Source: Pseudomonas syringae KCTC 12500
Lineage (GTDB): Bacteria; Pseudomonadota; Gammaproteobacteria; Pseudomonadales; Pseudomonadaceae
Direction of reading: 5' to 3'
NCBI RefSeq assembly: GCF_000507185.2
Contig: NZ_AYTM02000002.1
Location: 5,057,501-5,121,500, forward strand
Length of the DNA: 64,000 bases
Made by a program: the position numbers and the translations under genes. Position 1 is the first letter of the stretch; the number at the start of each line of letters is the position of its first letter. The notes below the pieces were generated by a model. It saw only the letters and a program-made list of their open reading frames with translations. It made no database searches and was not told the origin of the DNA. This document shows, piece after piece, positions 1-6,342 of this stretch.

Positions 1-425
1 AGTGTGTAGATCAACAGAAAACCGGAGCTGGCCTGTTCGACCTGCAGGCCCTGGCTGAGGACCGTCTGCGGCAAGCGTGCTTCGGCTTTTTTGATACGGT
101 TCTGTACCTCGACCTGAGCCAGGTCCGGGTTGGTGCCCGGCACGAACGTCACGTTGATTTCCGCGCTGCCGGTCGAGTTGCTGGTCGACTCGTAATACAG
201 CATCCCTTTGGCACCGTTGAGCTCGTCCTCGATAACGCTGGTCACCGAATCGACCAGCACTTTCGCGGATGCGCCGGGGTAGGTTGCGGTGATGGTGATC
301 TGCGGTGGCGCCACGTCCGGGTACTGCGCCACAGGCAAAGACGGCAGAGCCATCAACCCGGCGAGCAAGATGAACAGGGCGAGTACCCAGGCGAAGTTAG
401 GGCGCTTGATAAAAAAGAGAGACAT
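1..425 (-). CDS. RND multidrug efflux permease, N-terminal part (cut by window edge)
   Basis: This is the inner-membrane pump of an HAE1-type resistance-nodulation-division efflux system, which exports hydrophobic drugs by proton antiport. Only about 141 N-terminal residues are visible. They show the typical start MSLFFIKRPNFAWVLAL with the first membrane helix, the conserved PVAQYPDVAPPQI stretch, and the beginning of the porter domain (YPGASAKVL, then GTNPDLAQVEVQNR). The rest lies beyond position 1. The gene starts 33 bp after the adaptor stop codon, so the two form one operon. The exact family member (MexB-, MexF- or TtgB-like) cannot be decided from this piece. Confidence 0.93.
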   Translation of the reverse strand, partial: MSLFFIKRPNFAWVLALFILLAGLMALPSLPVAQYPDVAPPQITITATYPGASAKVLVDSVTSVIEDELNGAKGMLYYESTSNSTGSAEINVTFVPGTNPDLAQVEVQNRIKKAEARLPQTVLSQGLQVEQASSGFLLIYT

Positions 426-458
426 GGACAGTGATCCTCGGTCGCGCTGAAGGCGGCT

Positions 459-1622
459 TTACTGCGCTGTGGCCTGCGGCTGGGCGGAGGGCGATTTGCG
501 GGCGACCTTGTCACCGGCGCTGAGCCCGGTCATGTTGCCGACAATGACCTGTTCGCCTGCCTTCAGGCCTTCAGTGATCTGCCAGCGCGAATCCTGCATC
601 GCCCCGGTTTTTACCGGGCGCGCTTCGACCGTGCCGTCCTGGGCAATCACCAGCACGCGGGCTGCACCGTCACCAGAGCGCTGAACGGCGCGCTGCGGAA
701 CAAGAATGGCGTTGCTGTCAACGCGTTGCGGTGTGCGTACCCGCACGTACATGCCGGGCAGCAGCACGCCCTTGGGATTGGCAAAGCGGGCACGCAACGA
801 AACCTGGCCGGTAGTCCGGTCTACTGCGACATCGGTAAACAGCAGGGTGCCAGTGCTCGTGTAATCGGTGCCGTCGACACTCAGTGACAACGCGTCTTCG
901 CCGCCCTTGGGCAAGCGGCCTTCCTGTATCGCGGCGCGCATCTGCAAGGCGTCGGCGGCCGGCTGGGTAAAGTCGGCGTAGACCGGGTCGAGTTGTTGAA
1001 TGGTTGCCAGCAGCGTGGTTTCGCCCTGACCGACCAGCGCGCCCTCGGTGACCATAGCGCGGCCAATGCGGCCTGAAATCGGCGCCTTGACGGTGGCATA
1101 GCTCAGGTTCAGCCTGGCTGTTTCAACATCGGCCTCGGCCGAACGCTTCGCTGCAACAGCGTTTTGCAGCGCGGAGCGGGCCGTGTCGAAGGTCTGGCGA
1201 CTCACCGCTTCAATTTCCACCAGCGACTCATAGCGCTTGACCGTGGCCTGAGTCTCGAACAGCGTGGCCTGAGTCCGTGCCAGATCTCCCTGCGCCTTGG
1301 ACAGCGCGGCCTTGAATGGCGCCGGATCGATCTGGAACAGCACTGCGCCGGCTTTCACGTCGGCGCCTTCCTCGAAGTTGCGGCTCAGCACGATACCGGC
1401 CACCCGGGCGCGAACCTGCGCCACACGCACCGGTTCGATACGGCCGGGCAATTCGTCAACGAGCGTGAACGATTCGGCGCTGACGATAATGGCTTCCACC
1501 TCTTTGGGCGCTTTCGATGCAGCGTGATCCTGCTGCTGTTTCTGCTCGCACCCGGTCAGACCCAACGCTGCCAGCAGGGCTACTGCAGACATGACACGCC
1601 AATCGCTGAAACTACTCATCAT
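459..1622 (-). CDS. RND efflux periplasmic adaptor lipoprotein (membrane fusion protein)
   Basis: The 387-residue protein links the RND pump to an outer-membrane channel. A short signal peptide ends in a lipobox (LGLTGCEQ), so the mature protein should be lipid-anchored in the periplasm. Then come the barrel-sandwich/lipoyl half motif (VRARVAGIVLSRNFEEGADVKAG region, about residues 65-95), a coiled-coil hairpin (about 100-160), the second half motif (VKAPISGRIG) and the beta-barrel and membrane-proximal domains. Two adjacent ATG codons (MM) open the frame and either may start it. It is the first gene of the operon, ahead of the permease, and faces the TetR-type gene at 1798. Confidence 0.92.
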   Translation of the reverse strand: MMSSFSDWRVMSAVALLAALGLTGCEQKQQQDHAASKAPKEVEAIIVSAESFTLVDELPGRIEPVRVAQVRARVAGIVLSRNFEEGADVKAGAVLFQIDPAPFKAALSKAQGDLARTQATLFETQATVKRYESLVEIEAVSRQTFDTARSALQNAVAAKRSAEADVETARLNLSYATVKAPISGRIGRAMVTEGALVGQGETTLLATIQQLDPVYADFTQPAADALQMRAAIQEGRLPKGGEDALSLSVDGTDYTSTGTLLFTDVAVDRTTGQVSLRARFANPKGVLLPGMYVRVRTPQRVDSNAILVPQRAVQRSGDGAARVLVIAQDGTVEARPVKTGAMQDSRWQITEGLKAGEQVIVGNMTGLSAGDKVARKSPSAQPQATAQ

Positions 1623-1679
1623 TCACCCGGCCGCAGCCATCAGATGCTAAAGCCGCGAATGATCCACTCTGAAAGGCGA

Positions 1680-1697
1680 TGAGTCAATATTGACTCA
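1680..1697. promoter_or_regulatory. Perfect 18-bp palindrome, likely operator of the efflux/TetR divergent promoter
   Basis: TGAGTCAATATTGACTCA is its own reverse complement. It sits in the 175-bp gap between the adaptor gene (minus) and the TetR-type gene (plus), 57 bp upstream of the adaptor start. Local TetR repressors usually bind such sites to control both the pump and themselves; that link is inference. Confidence 0.7.
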
Positions 1698-1706
1698 CAT
1701 GAGGCT

Positions 1707-1717
1707 TTAGTGACTAA
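1707..1717. promoter_or_regulatory. Second short palindrome resembling the 1680 operator
   Basis: TTAGTGACTAA is a palindrome around a central G and shares the TGACT core of the half-site at 1691-1697. It lies 10 bp from the larger palindrome, so it could be a weaker second operator or an RNA polymerase overlap site. Function is inferred from sequence likeness only. Confidence 0.4.
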
Positions 1718-1797
1718 TTGTGTATAGGCTTTGAGAACGCGGTAAGGTTTCTGCACAATGCGCCGCCCGCCACTTATACGAGTTGAAGACGTACCCA

Positions 1798-2349
1798 ATG
1801 GAATTACCTGCTGACGACAAATTTCTGAAGGCTCTGGCCGTTGCGCTGGTCGACCATTCCAACGGTACGCTCAAGGATATTGCTCAGGCGGCTGGTGTCA
1901 GCAAGGCGACGCTCAACCGCTTCTGCGGTACTCGCGCCAATCTCGTGGAACTGCTGCTCAATCACGCCTCGGACCTGATGAACCAGATGGTTGCCGACGC
2001 GGATCTGCAGCATGCTCCGCCGCTGGAAGCACTTCAGCGGCTGGTCGACAACCACCTCATGCACCGCGAAATGCTGGTCTTTCTGGTATTTCAGTGGCGC
2101 CCGGATTCGCTCGACGAAAGCAGCGGGGGGCGCCGCTGGTTGCCTTACTCTGACGCCCTGGATGCATTTTTCCTGCGCGGTCAGCGTGAAGGTCTGTTCC
2201 GGATCGACGTCGGTGCCGCCGTCCTTACCGAAATGTTCGCAGCGCTGCTCTCCGGGATGGTCGACGCCGAACGCCGCGGCCGTGTGGCACGCGTCGGCAT
2301 GGGCGCATTGGTGACCCAGTTTTTCCTGCAGGGCGCGGCGGCACGATAA
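1798..2349 (+). CDS. TetR/AcrR-family transcriptional regulator
   Basis: This is a DNA-binding repressor, probably of the divergent RND efflux operon. The N-terminal helix-turn-helix is clear (GTLKDIAQAAGVSKATLNRFCGT), followed by an all-helical ligand and dimer domain without further recognisable motifs. At about 183 residues the length is normal. I chose ATG 1798; a TTG at 1783 in the same frame would add five residues and cannot be excluded, as neither has a strong ribosome binding site. The ligand is unknown. Confidence 0.85.
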   Translation: MELPADDKFLKALAVALVDHSNGTLKDIAQAAGVSKATLNRFCGTRANLVELLLNHASDLMNQMVADADLQHAPPLEALQRLVDNHLMHREMLVFLVFQWRPDSLDESSGGRRWLPYSDALDAFFLRGQREGLFRIDVGAAVLTEMFAALLSGMVDAERRGRVARVGMGALVTQFFLQGAAAR

Positions 2350-2523
2350 GCCAGCCTGTGCTGTTTTGTCGCATGACCTATTGCAGCCCATGAGCGCGAC
2401 GTTTGCGCGTCTGCTCATGCCTTGATACAGGATTGGCGGTATTCCCCATGGTCCTTGAGTGGTAAATTCGCCGCCTTTGAATTTGTCTGAACCCACGCGC
2501 CTTATCCTCAGGGGACGCAAGAC

Positions 2524-3129
2524 ATGACGCAACATCTGACACGCCGCGAGGTGGTCGCAGGCCTCTCGTTGCTGAGCCTTGGCCTGCTGACCGGCTGTGG
2601 CAGCTCCAATGCGTTGCCGTTCAAGCACGGCAAGGACATGAGCAACGAGATTGTCGGCCGCAACTTCCGGCTCAAGGACTCGCAAGGCAACGTCAAGACG
2701 CTGTCGAGTTTTCGCGGCCTCATGCCGATGATCTTCTTCGGTTTCACCCAGTGCCCGGCCATCTGCCCCACCGCGCTGGCGCGAGCTGCACAGATCAGGA
2801 AGCTGATGGGCGAGGAGGGCAAAACGCTGCAGGTGGTGTTCATTACCCTGGACCCGGAGCGCGATACGCCCGAAGTGATCGACGCCTACGTGAAGGCCTT
2901 CGATCCGACCTTCGTTGCACTGTCCGGCACGCTTGAAGAAACGGCGGCAACGGCGAAGGAGTTCGGCGTATTCTTCGAGAAGGTCCCACTGGGTGACACC
3001 TACACGATCTCGCACACCGCGACCAGTTACGTCTACGACACCCGCGGTGTATTGCGCCTGGGGTTGTCGCACAGGCTGTCCGCCCAACAATGCACCGAAG
3101 ATCTGCTCACTTTGATGGAAGTATGCTGA
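2524..3129 (+). CDS. SCO1/SenC family copper chaperone lipoprotein
   Basis: This is a thioredoxin-fold protein that delivers copper to the CuA site of cytochrome c oxidase or handles thiols there. The copper ligands are present: the CxxxCP motif (C77 and C81 in FTQCPAICP) and the distal histidine (H164 in YTISHTATSY). The N-terminus has an RR pair, a hydrophobic stretch and a lipobox cysteine (C25, LLTGCG), so it should be exported and lipidated. The 201-residue length fits the family. Its TGA stop overlaps the start of the PCuAC gene, so the two are translationally coupled copper-delivery partners. Confidence 0.9.
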   Translation: MTQHLTRREVVAGLSLLSLGLLTGCGSSNALPFKHGKDMSNEIVGRNFRLKDSQGNVKTLSSFRGLMPMIFFGFTQCPAICPTALARAAQIRKLMGEEGKTLQVVFITLDPERDTPEVIDAYVKAFDPTFVALSGTLEETAATAKEFGVFFEKVPLGDTYTISHTATSYVYDTRGVLRLGLSHRLSAQQCTEDLLTLMEVC

Positions 3130-3617
3130 TGACCGTTCTGATTCGTAACGTCGCAAAACCGCTGTTGCTGACCCTTTCGCTGTTGGGCCTGAGCGCTCAG
3201 GCCCTGGCCGAAACACGCGTCGATGATGCCTGGGTGCGTGCCACCGTGCCGGGCCAGTCCGCCACGGGTGCGTTCATGCGCATCACCGCGGACACGGACA
3301 GCAAGCTGGTCGACGTTGCTTCACCTGTTGCGAAAACCGTGCAGATCCATGAGATGAGCATGAAAGGCGATGTGATGAGCATGCAGCGCGTCAACTCGGT
3401 CGACCTGCCGGCTGGCAAACCGGTGATGCTCGATTCCGATGGCTACCACGTGATGTTCATGGGCCTGTCCGCCCAGGTCAAAGAGGGCGACCAGGTGCCT
3501 CTGACCCTGACCGTGGAAGACGCCAAGGGCACGAAGCAATCGCTCCAGGTCACCGCAGTCGCCAAGTCACTGACCAGCGACGAGCACAGCAGCCACGGCG
3601 ATCACAGCGGCCATTGA
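3129..3617 (+). CDS. PCuAC family periplasmic copper chaperone (DUF461)
   Basis: This exported protein binds Cu(I) and passes it to cytochrome oxidase, working with SCO proteins. A signal peptide ends near ALAE. The metal site is the spaced His/Met motif: H-E-M in VQIHEMSMKGD, Met residues in DVMSMQRV, and H-x-M in DGYHVMFM. The C-terminus has an additional His-rich tail (EHSSHGDHSGH), an extra metal-binding region. The ATG at 3129 overlaps the SCO stop codon; ATG 3123 is an in-frame alternative. No terminator is obvious; the following 350 bp hold repeats. Confidence 0.9.
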   Translation: MTVLIRNVAKPLLLTLSLLGLSAQALAETRVDDAWVRATVPGQSATGAFMRITADTDSKLVDVASPVAKTVQIHEMSMKGDVMSMQRVNSVDLPAGKPVMLDSDGYHVMFMGLSAQVKEGDQVPLTLTVEDAKGTKQSLQVTAVAKSLTSDEHSSHGDHSGH

Positions 3618-3663
3618 GGCTTGCAGCATCGGACGCTGGGCACTCATCGTTATAAACCGGTCT

Positions 3664-3697
3664 TGTGGGAGCGAGCTTGCTCGCGAAGAGGCCGGCA
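3664..3697. repeat. REP-type palindrome (pseudomonad REP)
   Basis: The stretch contains GTGGGAGCGAGCTTGCTCGC, the hallmark of pseudomonad REP elements, with a GCGAG/CTCGC stem at 3671-3684, and continues into AAGAGGCCGGC. It lies in the non-coding gap after the copper chaperone operon. Such repeats are spread by RAYT transposases and may also act in RNA stability; only the sequence likeness is seen here. Confidence 0.8.
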
Positions 3698-3715
3698 CAG
3701 CCTACATGACGCCTA

Positions 3716-3775
3716 TCGTTCCTCACGCTTCAGCATGGGAATGCCTTTCGTGACGCTCCGCGTCACAACTCTGTG
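3716..3775. repeat. P. syringae-type intergenic palindromic repeat, copy 1
   Basis: An imperfect hairpin (CGTTCCTCACGC paired with GCATGGGAATGC) is followed by a perfect one, GTGACGC-tcc-GCGTCAC (3750-3766), then CTGTGC. The same order of motifs recurs in weaker form at 8766-8822. The rest of the 350-bp gap up to tonB shows no gene and no clear Fur-like site. Confidence 0.65.
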
Positions 3776-3967
3776 CCTCACTGCACGTTCAAAAGCGAAC
3801 GCGGAACGTCCGCCTCCTATATGCATTTAGGATCTAACCGACGAACCAAATATTCTTTTCAGGAACAAAGCTCTTTCGGCGATGATTGCCTCGCCACATC
3901 GGCCTAAGGAAGGTGACTGATACCAACAGAACCTGGATTTTTATCATGAAAATGCAGGAGTGTATCA

Positions 3968-4801
3968 ATGGGCAATGTCCAGACCGCAGCCAGTGCACAT
4001 GACGTGCCTTGGCGCCAGACGCCGAGTGGCGACCTGGTCGATCTGGGGCGTCCTTTCCGTGCGCCGCTGGCGTTATCGCGGTTGCAAAGCACCCCCAAGC
4101 CGATTCTCGGACGGCGCGAAGCCATTTTGCTCGGTGCGCTGGCGCTGGTGTTCCATGGCGCGATCATTTACTGGCTGAGCCAGAACCCGACGTCGGCGTT
4201 GCCGGTTGTGCCACCTGAAATCCCGCCGATGACCATCGAGTTTTCCCAGCCTGCGCCACCGGTTGTGGAAACACCGCCGCCACCGCCCGAGCCTGTCGTG
4301 CAACCGGTGGTCGAGCCGCCACCTGCTGTCGAGGACGAACTGGCCATCAAACCTCCGTCGCCCAAACCGATTCCCAAGCCCAAGCCACAGCCGCCCAAAC
4401 CGGTGGTCAAGCCGGTCGTGAAACCCGTGGCCAAACCGGTTGAACAGCCACCCACACCTCCCGTACCGACAGCTCCTGTCGCCGCGCCTGCGCCACCCGC
4501 TCCGCCGGCACCAAAGCCGGTGACCCCGGCCTCGGCCAGTGCGGGTTACTTGCGCAACCCGGCTCCGGAATACCCATCGCTGGCCATGCGTCGCGGCTGG
4601 GAAGGCACTGTGCTGTTGCGCGTGCATGTATTGGCTAGCGGCAAGCCCGGCGAGATTCAAATACAGAAGAGCAGTGGCCGCGAGCAGCTTGATGACGCCG
4701 CGCTTGCTGCGGTGAAACGCTGGAGTTTCGTTCCGGCCAAGCAGGGCGATGTAGCCCAGGATGGCTGGGTCAGCGTGCCCATTGATTTCAAGATCAAATG
4801 A
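3968..4801 (+). CDS. tonB: TonB energy transducer
   Basis: TonB passes proton-motive energy from ExbB/ExbD to outer-membrane receptors. The 277-residue protein has a cytoplasmic N-terminal extension of about 55 residues ahead of the single membrane helix (EAILLGALALVFHGAIIYWL), as in the long TonB of Pseudomonas. A periplasmic proline/lysine-rich spacer follows (PPPPPEPVV, KPIPKPKPQPPKP, about residues 85-180), then the C-terminal TonB domain (YPSLAMRRGWEGTVLLRVHV to WSFVPAKQGD). It is followed 128 bp later by exbB and exbD and then by a receptor gene, forming a dedicated uptake system. Confidence 0.93.
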   Translation: MGNVQTAASAHDVPWRQTPSGDLVDLGRPFRAPLALSRLQSTPKPILGRREAILLGALALVFHGAIIYWLSQNPTSALPVVPPEIPPMTIEFSQPAPPVVETPPPPPEPVVQPVVEPPPAVEDELAIKPPSPKPIPKPKPQPPKPVVKPVVKPVAKPVEQPPTPPVPTAPVAAPAPPAPPAPKPVTPASASAGYLRNPAPEYPSLAMRRGWEGTVLLRVHVLASGKPGEIQIQKSSGREQLDDAALAAVKRWSFVPAKQGDVAQDGWVSVPIDFKIK

Positions 4802-4929
4802 GGCTTCAAGATCAAAACGTTTCACGATCAAATCCGGCTATTCGATTGACCTGGCGAGCTACCTGAACCAAAGGCGCATCGCGACACACTCCATGCCTTG
4901 TTCAGACTTTGTTCAGAGAGAGCTGCGCC

Positions 4930-5658
4930 ATGAATCTACTTGCTTCGCCTTTTGAATCCATCGAACACGCGGTCATCTGGCTGCTGGTGCTTTTTTCCGT
5001 CGCGACCTGGGGCCTGGCCTTGCTCAAGGGCGTGCAGTTTTCGCGTCTGAAGTCTCAGGATCGCAAGTTCCACAAGCGGTTCTGGGCGGCATCGAGTCTG
5101 GATTCGGCCGCGCAACTGGCCCAGGAGCAACCGGGCGCTGCCGCTCGTGTCGCCCTGGCCGGTTACGCCGCCATTCAGGTGCCGGATGGCACGCAGGCCA
5201 ATGACCTCAGTCAGTCCATCAACCATCAGGACCGCCTTGAGCGCGCATTACGTCAGCAGATCGTTCGCGAGCGCCGCTCGCTGGAAACCGGTCTGGCCAT
5301 CCTCGCCAGCATCGGCAGCACTTCGCCTTTCATCGGTCTGTTCGGTACGGTCTGGGGCATCATGTCGGCCCTCAAGGGCATCAGTGCGGCCGGTTCTGCG
5401 AGCCTGGAAACGGTGGCCGGGCCGATCGGCGCGGCGCTTGTGGCTACCGGTGTCGGTATTGCCGTCGCAGTGCCCGCAGTGCTGGTTTACAACTACTTCC
5501 TGCGACGCCTGAAACTGACCGCTGCCGATCTGGATGACTTTGCCCATGACTTCTATAGCCTGGCGCAGAAGAGCGCCTTCCGTGTGCTGCTGCATCCGGT
5601 ATTGAAGTCCGGCACTGCGGGCGTCCACGCCGGGCAGAACGTGAAGGAGGCCTCCTGA
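4930..5658 (+). CDS. exbB: ExbB proton-channel subunit
   Basis: This is the MotA/TolQ/ExbB proton-channel subunit, an inner-membrane partner of ExbD and TonB. Three membrane helices can be read: near the N-terminus (AVIWLLVLFSVATWGLALL), and two in the conserved TolQ-type core (IASIGSTSPFIGLFGTVWGIM region and GPIGAALVATGVGIAVAVPAVLVYNYF). I place the start at ATG 4930 because GAGAGAG sits at the right distance; seven in-frame codons upstream look untranslated. The stop lies one base before exbD's ATG. Confidence 0.93.
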   Translation: MNLLASPFESIEHAVIWLLVLFSVATWGLALLKGVQFSRLKSQDRKFHKRFWAASSLDSAAQLAQEQPGAAARVALAGYAAIQVPDGTQANDLSQSINHQDRLERALRQQIVRERRSLETGLAILASIGSTSPFIGLFGTVWGIMSALKGISAAGSASLETVAGPIGAALVATGVGIAVAVPAVLVYNYFLRRLKLTAADLDDFAHDFYSLAQKSAFRVLLHPVLKSGTAGVHAGQNVKEAS

Positions 5659-5659
5659 G

Positions 5660-6061
5660 ATGGCTTTTTCTACTCAAGATACCGATGAAGTGCTGAGCGA
5701 GATCAACGTCACGCCGCTGGTAGACGTAATGCTGGTGCTGCTGGTGGTGTTCATCGTTACTGCGCCGCTGTTGACCAACTCGATCCCGATCAACCTGCCC
5801 AAGACCGAATCGGTCGCGCCAGTGGAGCAGAAAGACCCATTGGTGGTGAGCATCGACGGGCAGGGCAAGCTGTTCATCAACAAGGACGAAATCCAGCCGG
5901 GCTTGCTGGAAAGCAGCCTGAAGGCGGCCAAGGACAAGACCCCTGACGTGCGCGTGCAATTGCAGGCGGACAATGGCGTCAACTACGGAGAAGTCGCGCG
6001 CGCCATGGCTTCCATCGAACGTGCCGGGATTACCAAATTGTCCGTGATCACTGCCAAGTAG
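5660..6061 (+). CDS. exbD: ExbD biopolymer transport protein
   Basis: The 133-residue single-pass protein of the ExbD/TolR family forms the proton-conducting unit with ExbB. The conserved INVTPLVDVMLVLLVVFIV helix carries the proton-carrying aspartate, and the periplasmic domain follows (VSIDGQGKLFINKDE, NGVNYGEVARAMASIERAGI). Its ribosome binding site AGGAGG lies inside a 12-bp palindrome (5645-5656) that also includes the first base of the exbB stop codon, consistent with coupled translation. A strong terminator follows. Confidence 0.93.
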   Translation: MAFSTQDTDEVLSEINVTPLVDVMLVLLVVFIVTAPLLTNSIPINLPKTESVAPVEQKDPLVVSIDGQGKLFINKDEIQPGLLESSLKAAKDKTPDVRVQLQADNGVNYGEVARAMASIERAGITKLSVITAK

Positions 6062-6095
6062 CAGATTTATACCACCTACAGCTTCAACGGTTTTG

Positions 6096-6128
6096 GGCCG
6101 CATCCTCAGGCAGGTGCGGCCTTTTTTT
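6096..6128 (+). terminator. Rho-independent terminator of tonB-exbB-exbD
   Basis: The stem GGCCGCA / TGCGGCC (6096-6102 and 6115-6121) is followed directly by seven T residues, 35 bases after the exbD stop. Confidence 0.9.
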
Positions 6129-6188
6129 GTCTGCATCGCAGGCATTTTTCAGTACGGACACAAATGCAGATACTTATTCGTTATTGGT

Positions 6189-6204
6189 ATTTAAATATTT
6201 AAAT
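6189..6204. promoter_or_regulatory. AT-only palindrome in the receptor promoter region
   Basis: ATTTAAATATTTAAAT is a perfect 16-bp palindrome about 140 bp upstream of the receptor start, in an AT-rich stretch that contrasts with the GC-rich surroundings. It may be a regulator site or promoter upstream element. It does not match the Fur consensus well. Confidence 0.35.
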
Positions 6205-6342
6205 CAATGTCATTAAGCTATATCGCATCGGGCTACCGGAACACCAATCAGACACCGTAATGATCGCCACCGTCCGCCGCACGGATCGCTCGTTGTAACC
6301 AGAACAAAGTTTCTGGATCAGGGATTTTCAAGGGGTAGTGGT

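Noticed and set aside
1804..3216. Long 470-residue minus-strand frame across the TetR, SCO and PCuAC genes
   Set aside because: It is a high-GC shadow; the plus strand shows three recognisable proteins with proper starts, and the shadow has no family-like sequence.
3830..3967. Fur box ahead of tonB
   Set aside because: Some GAT/ATC triplets occur, but no stretch approaches the 19-bp consensus.
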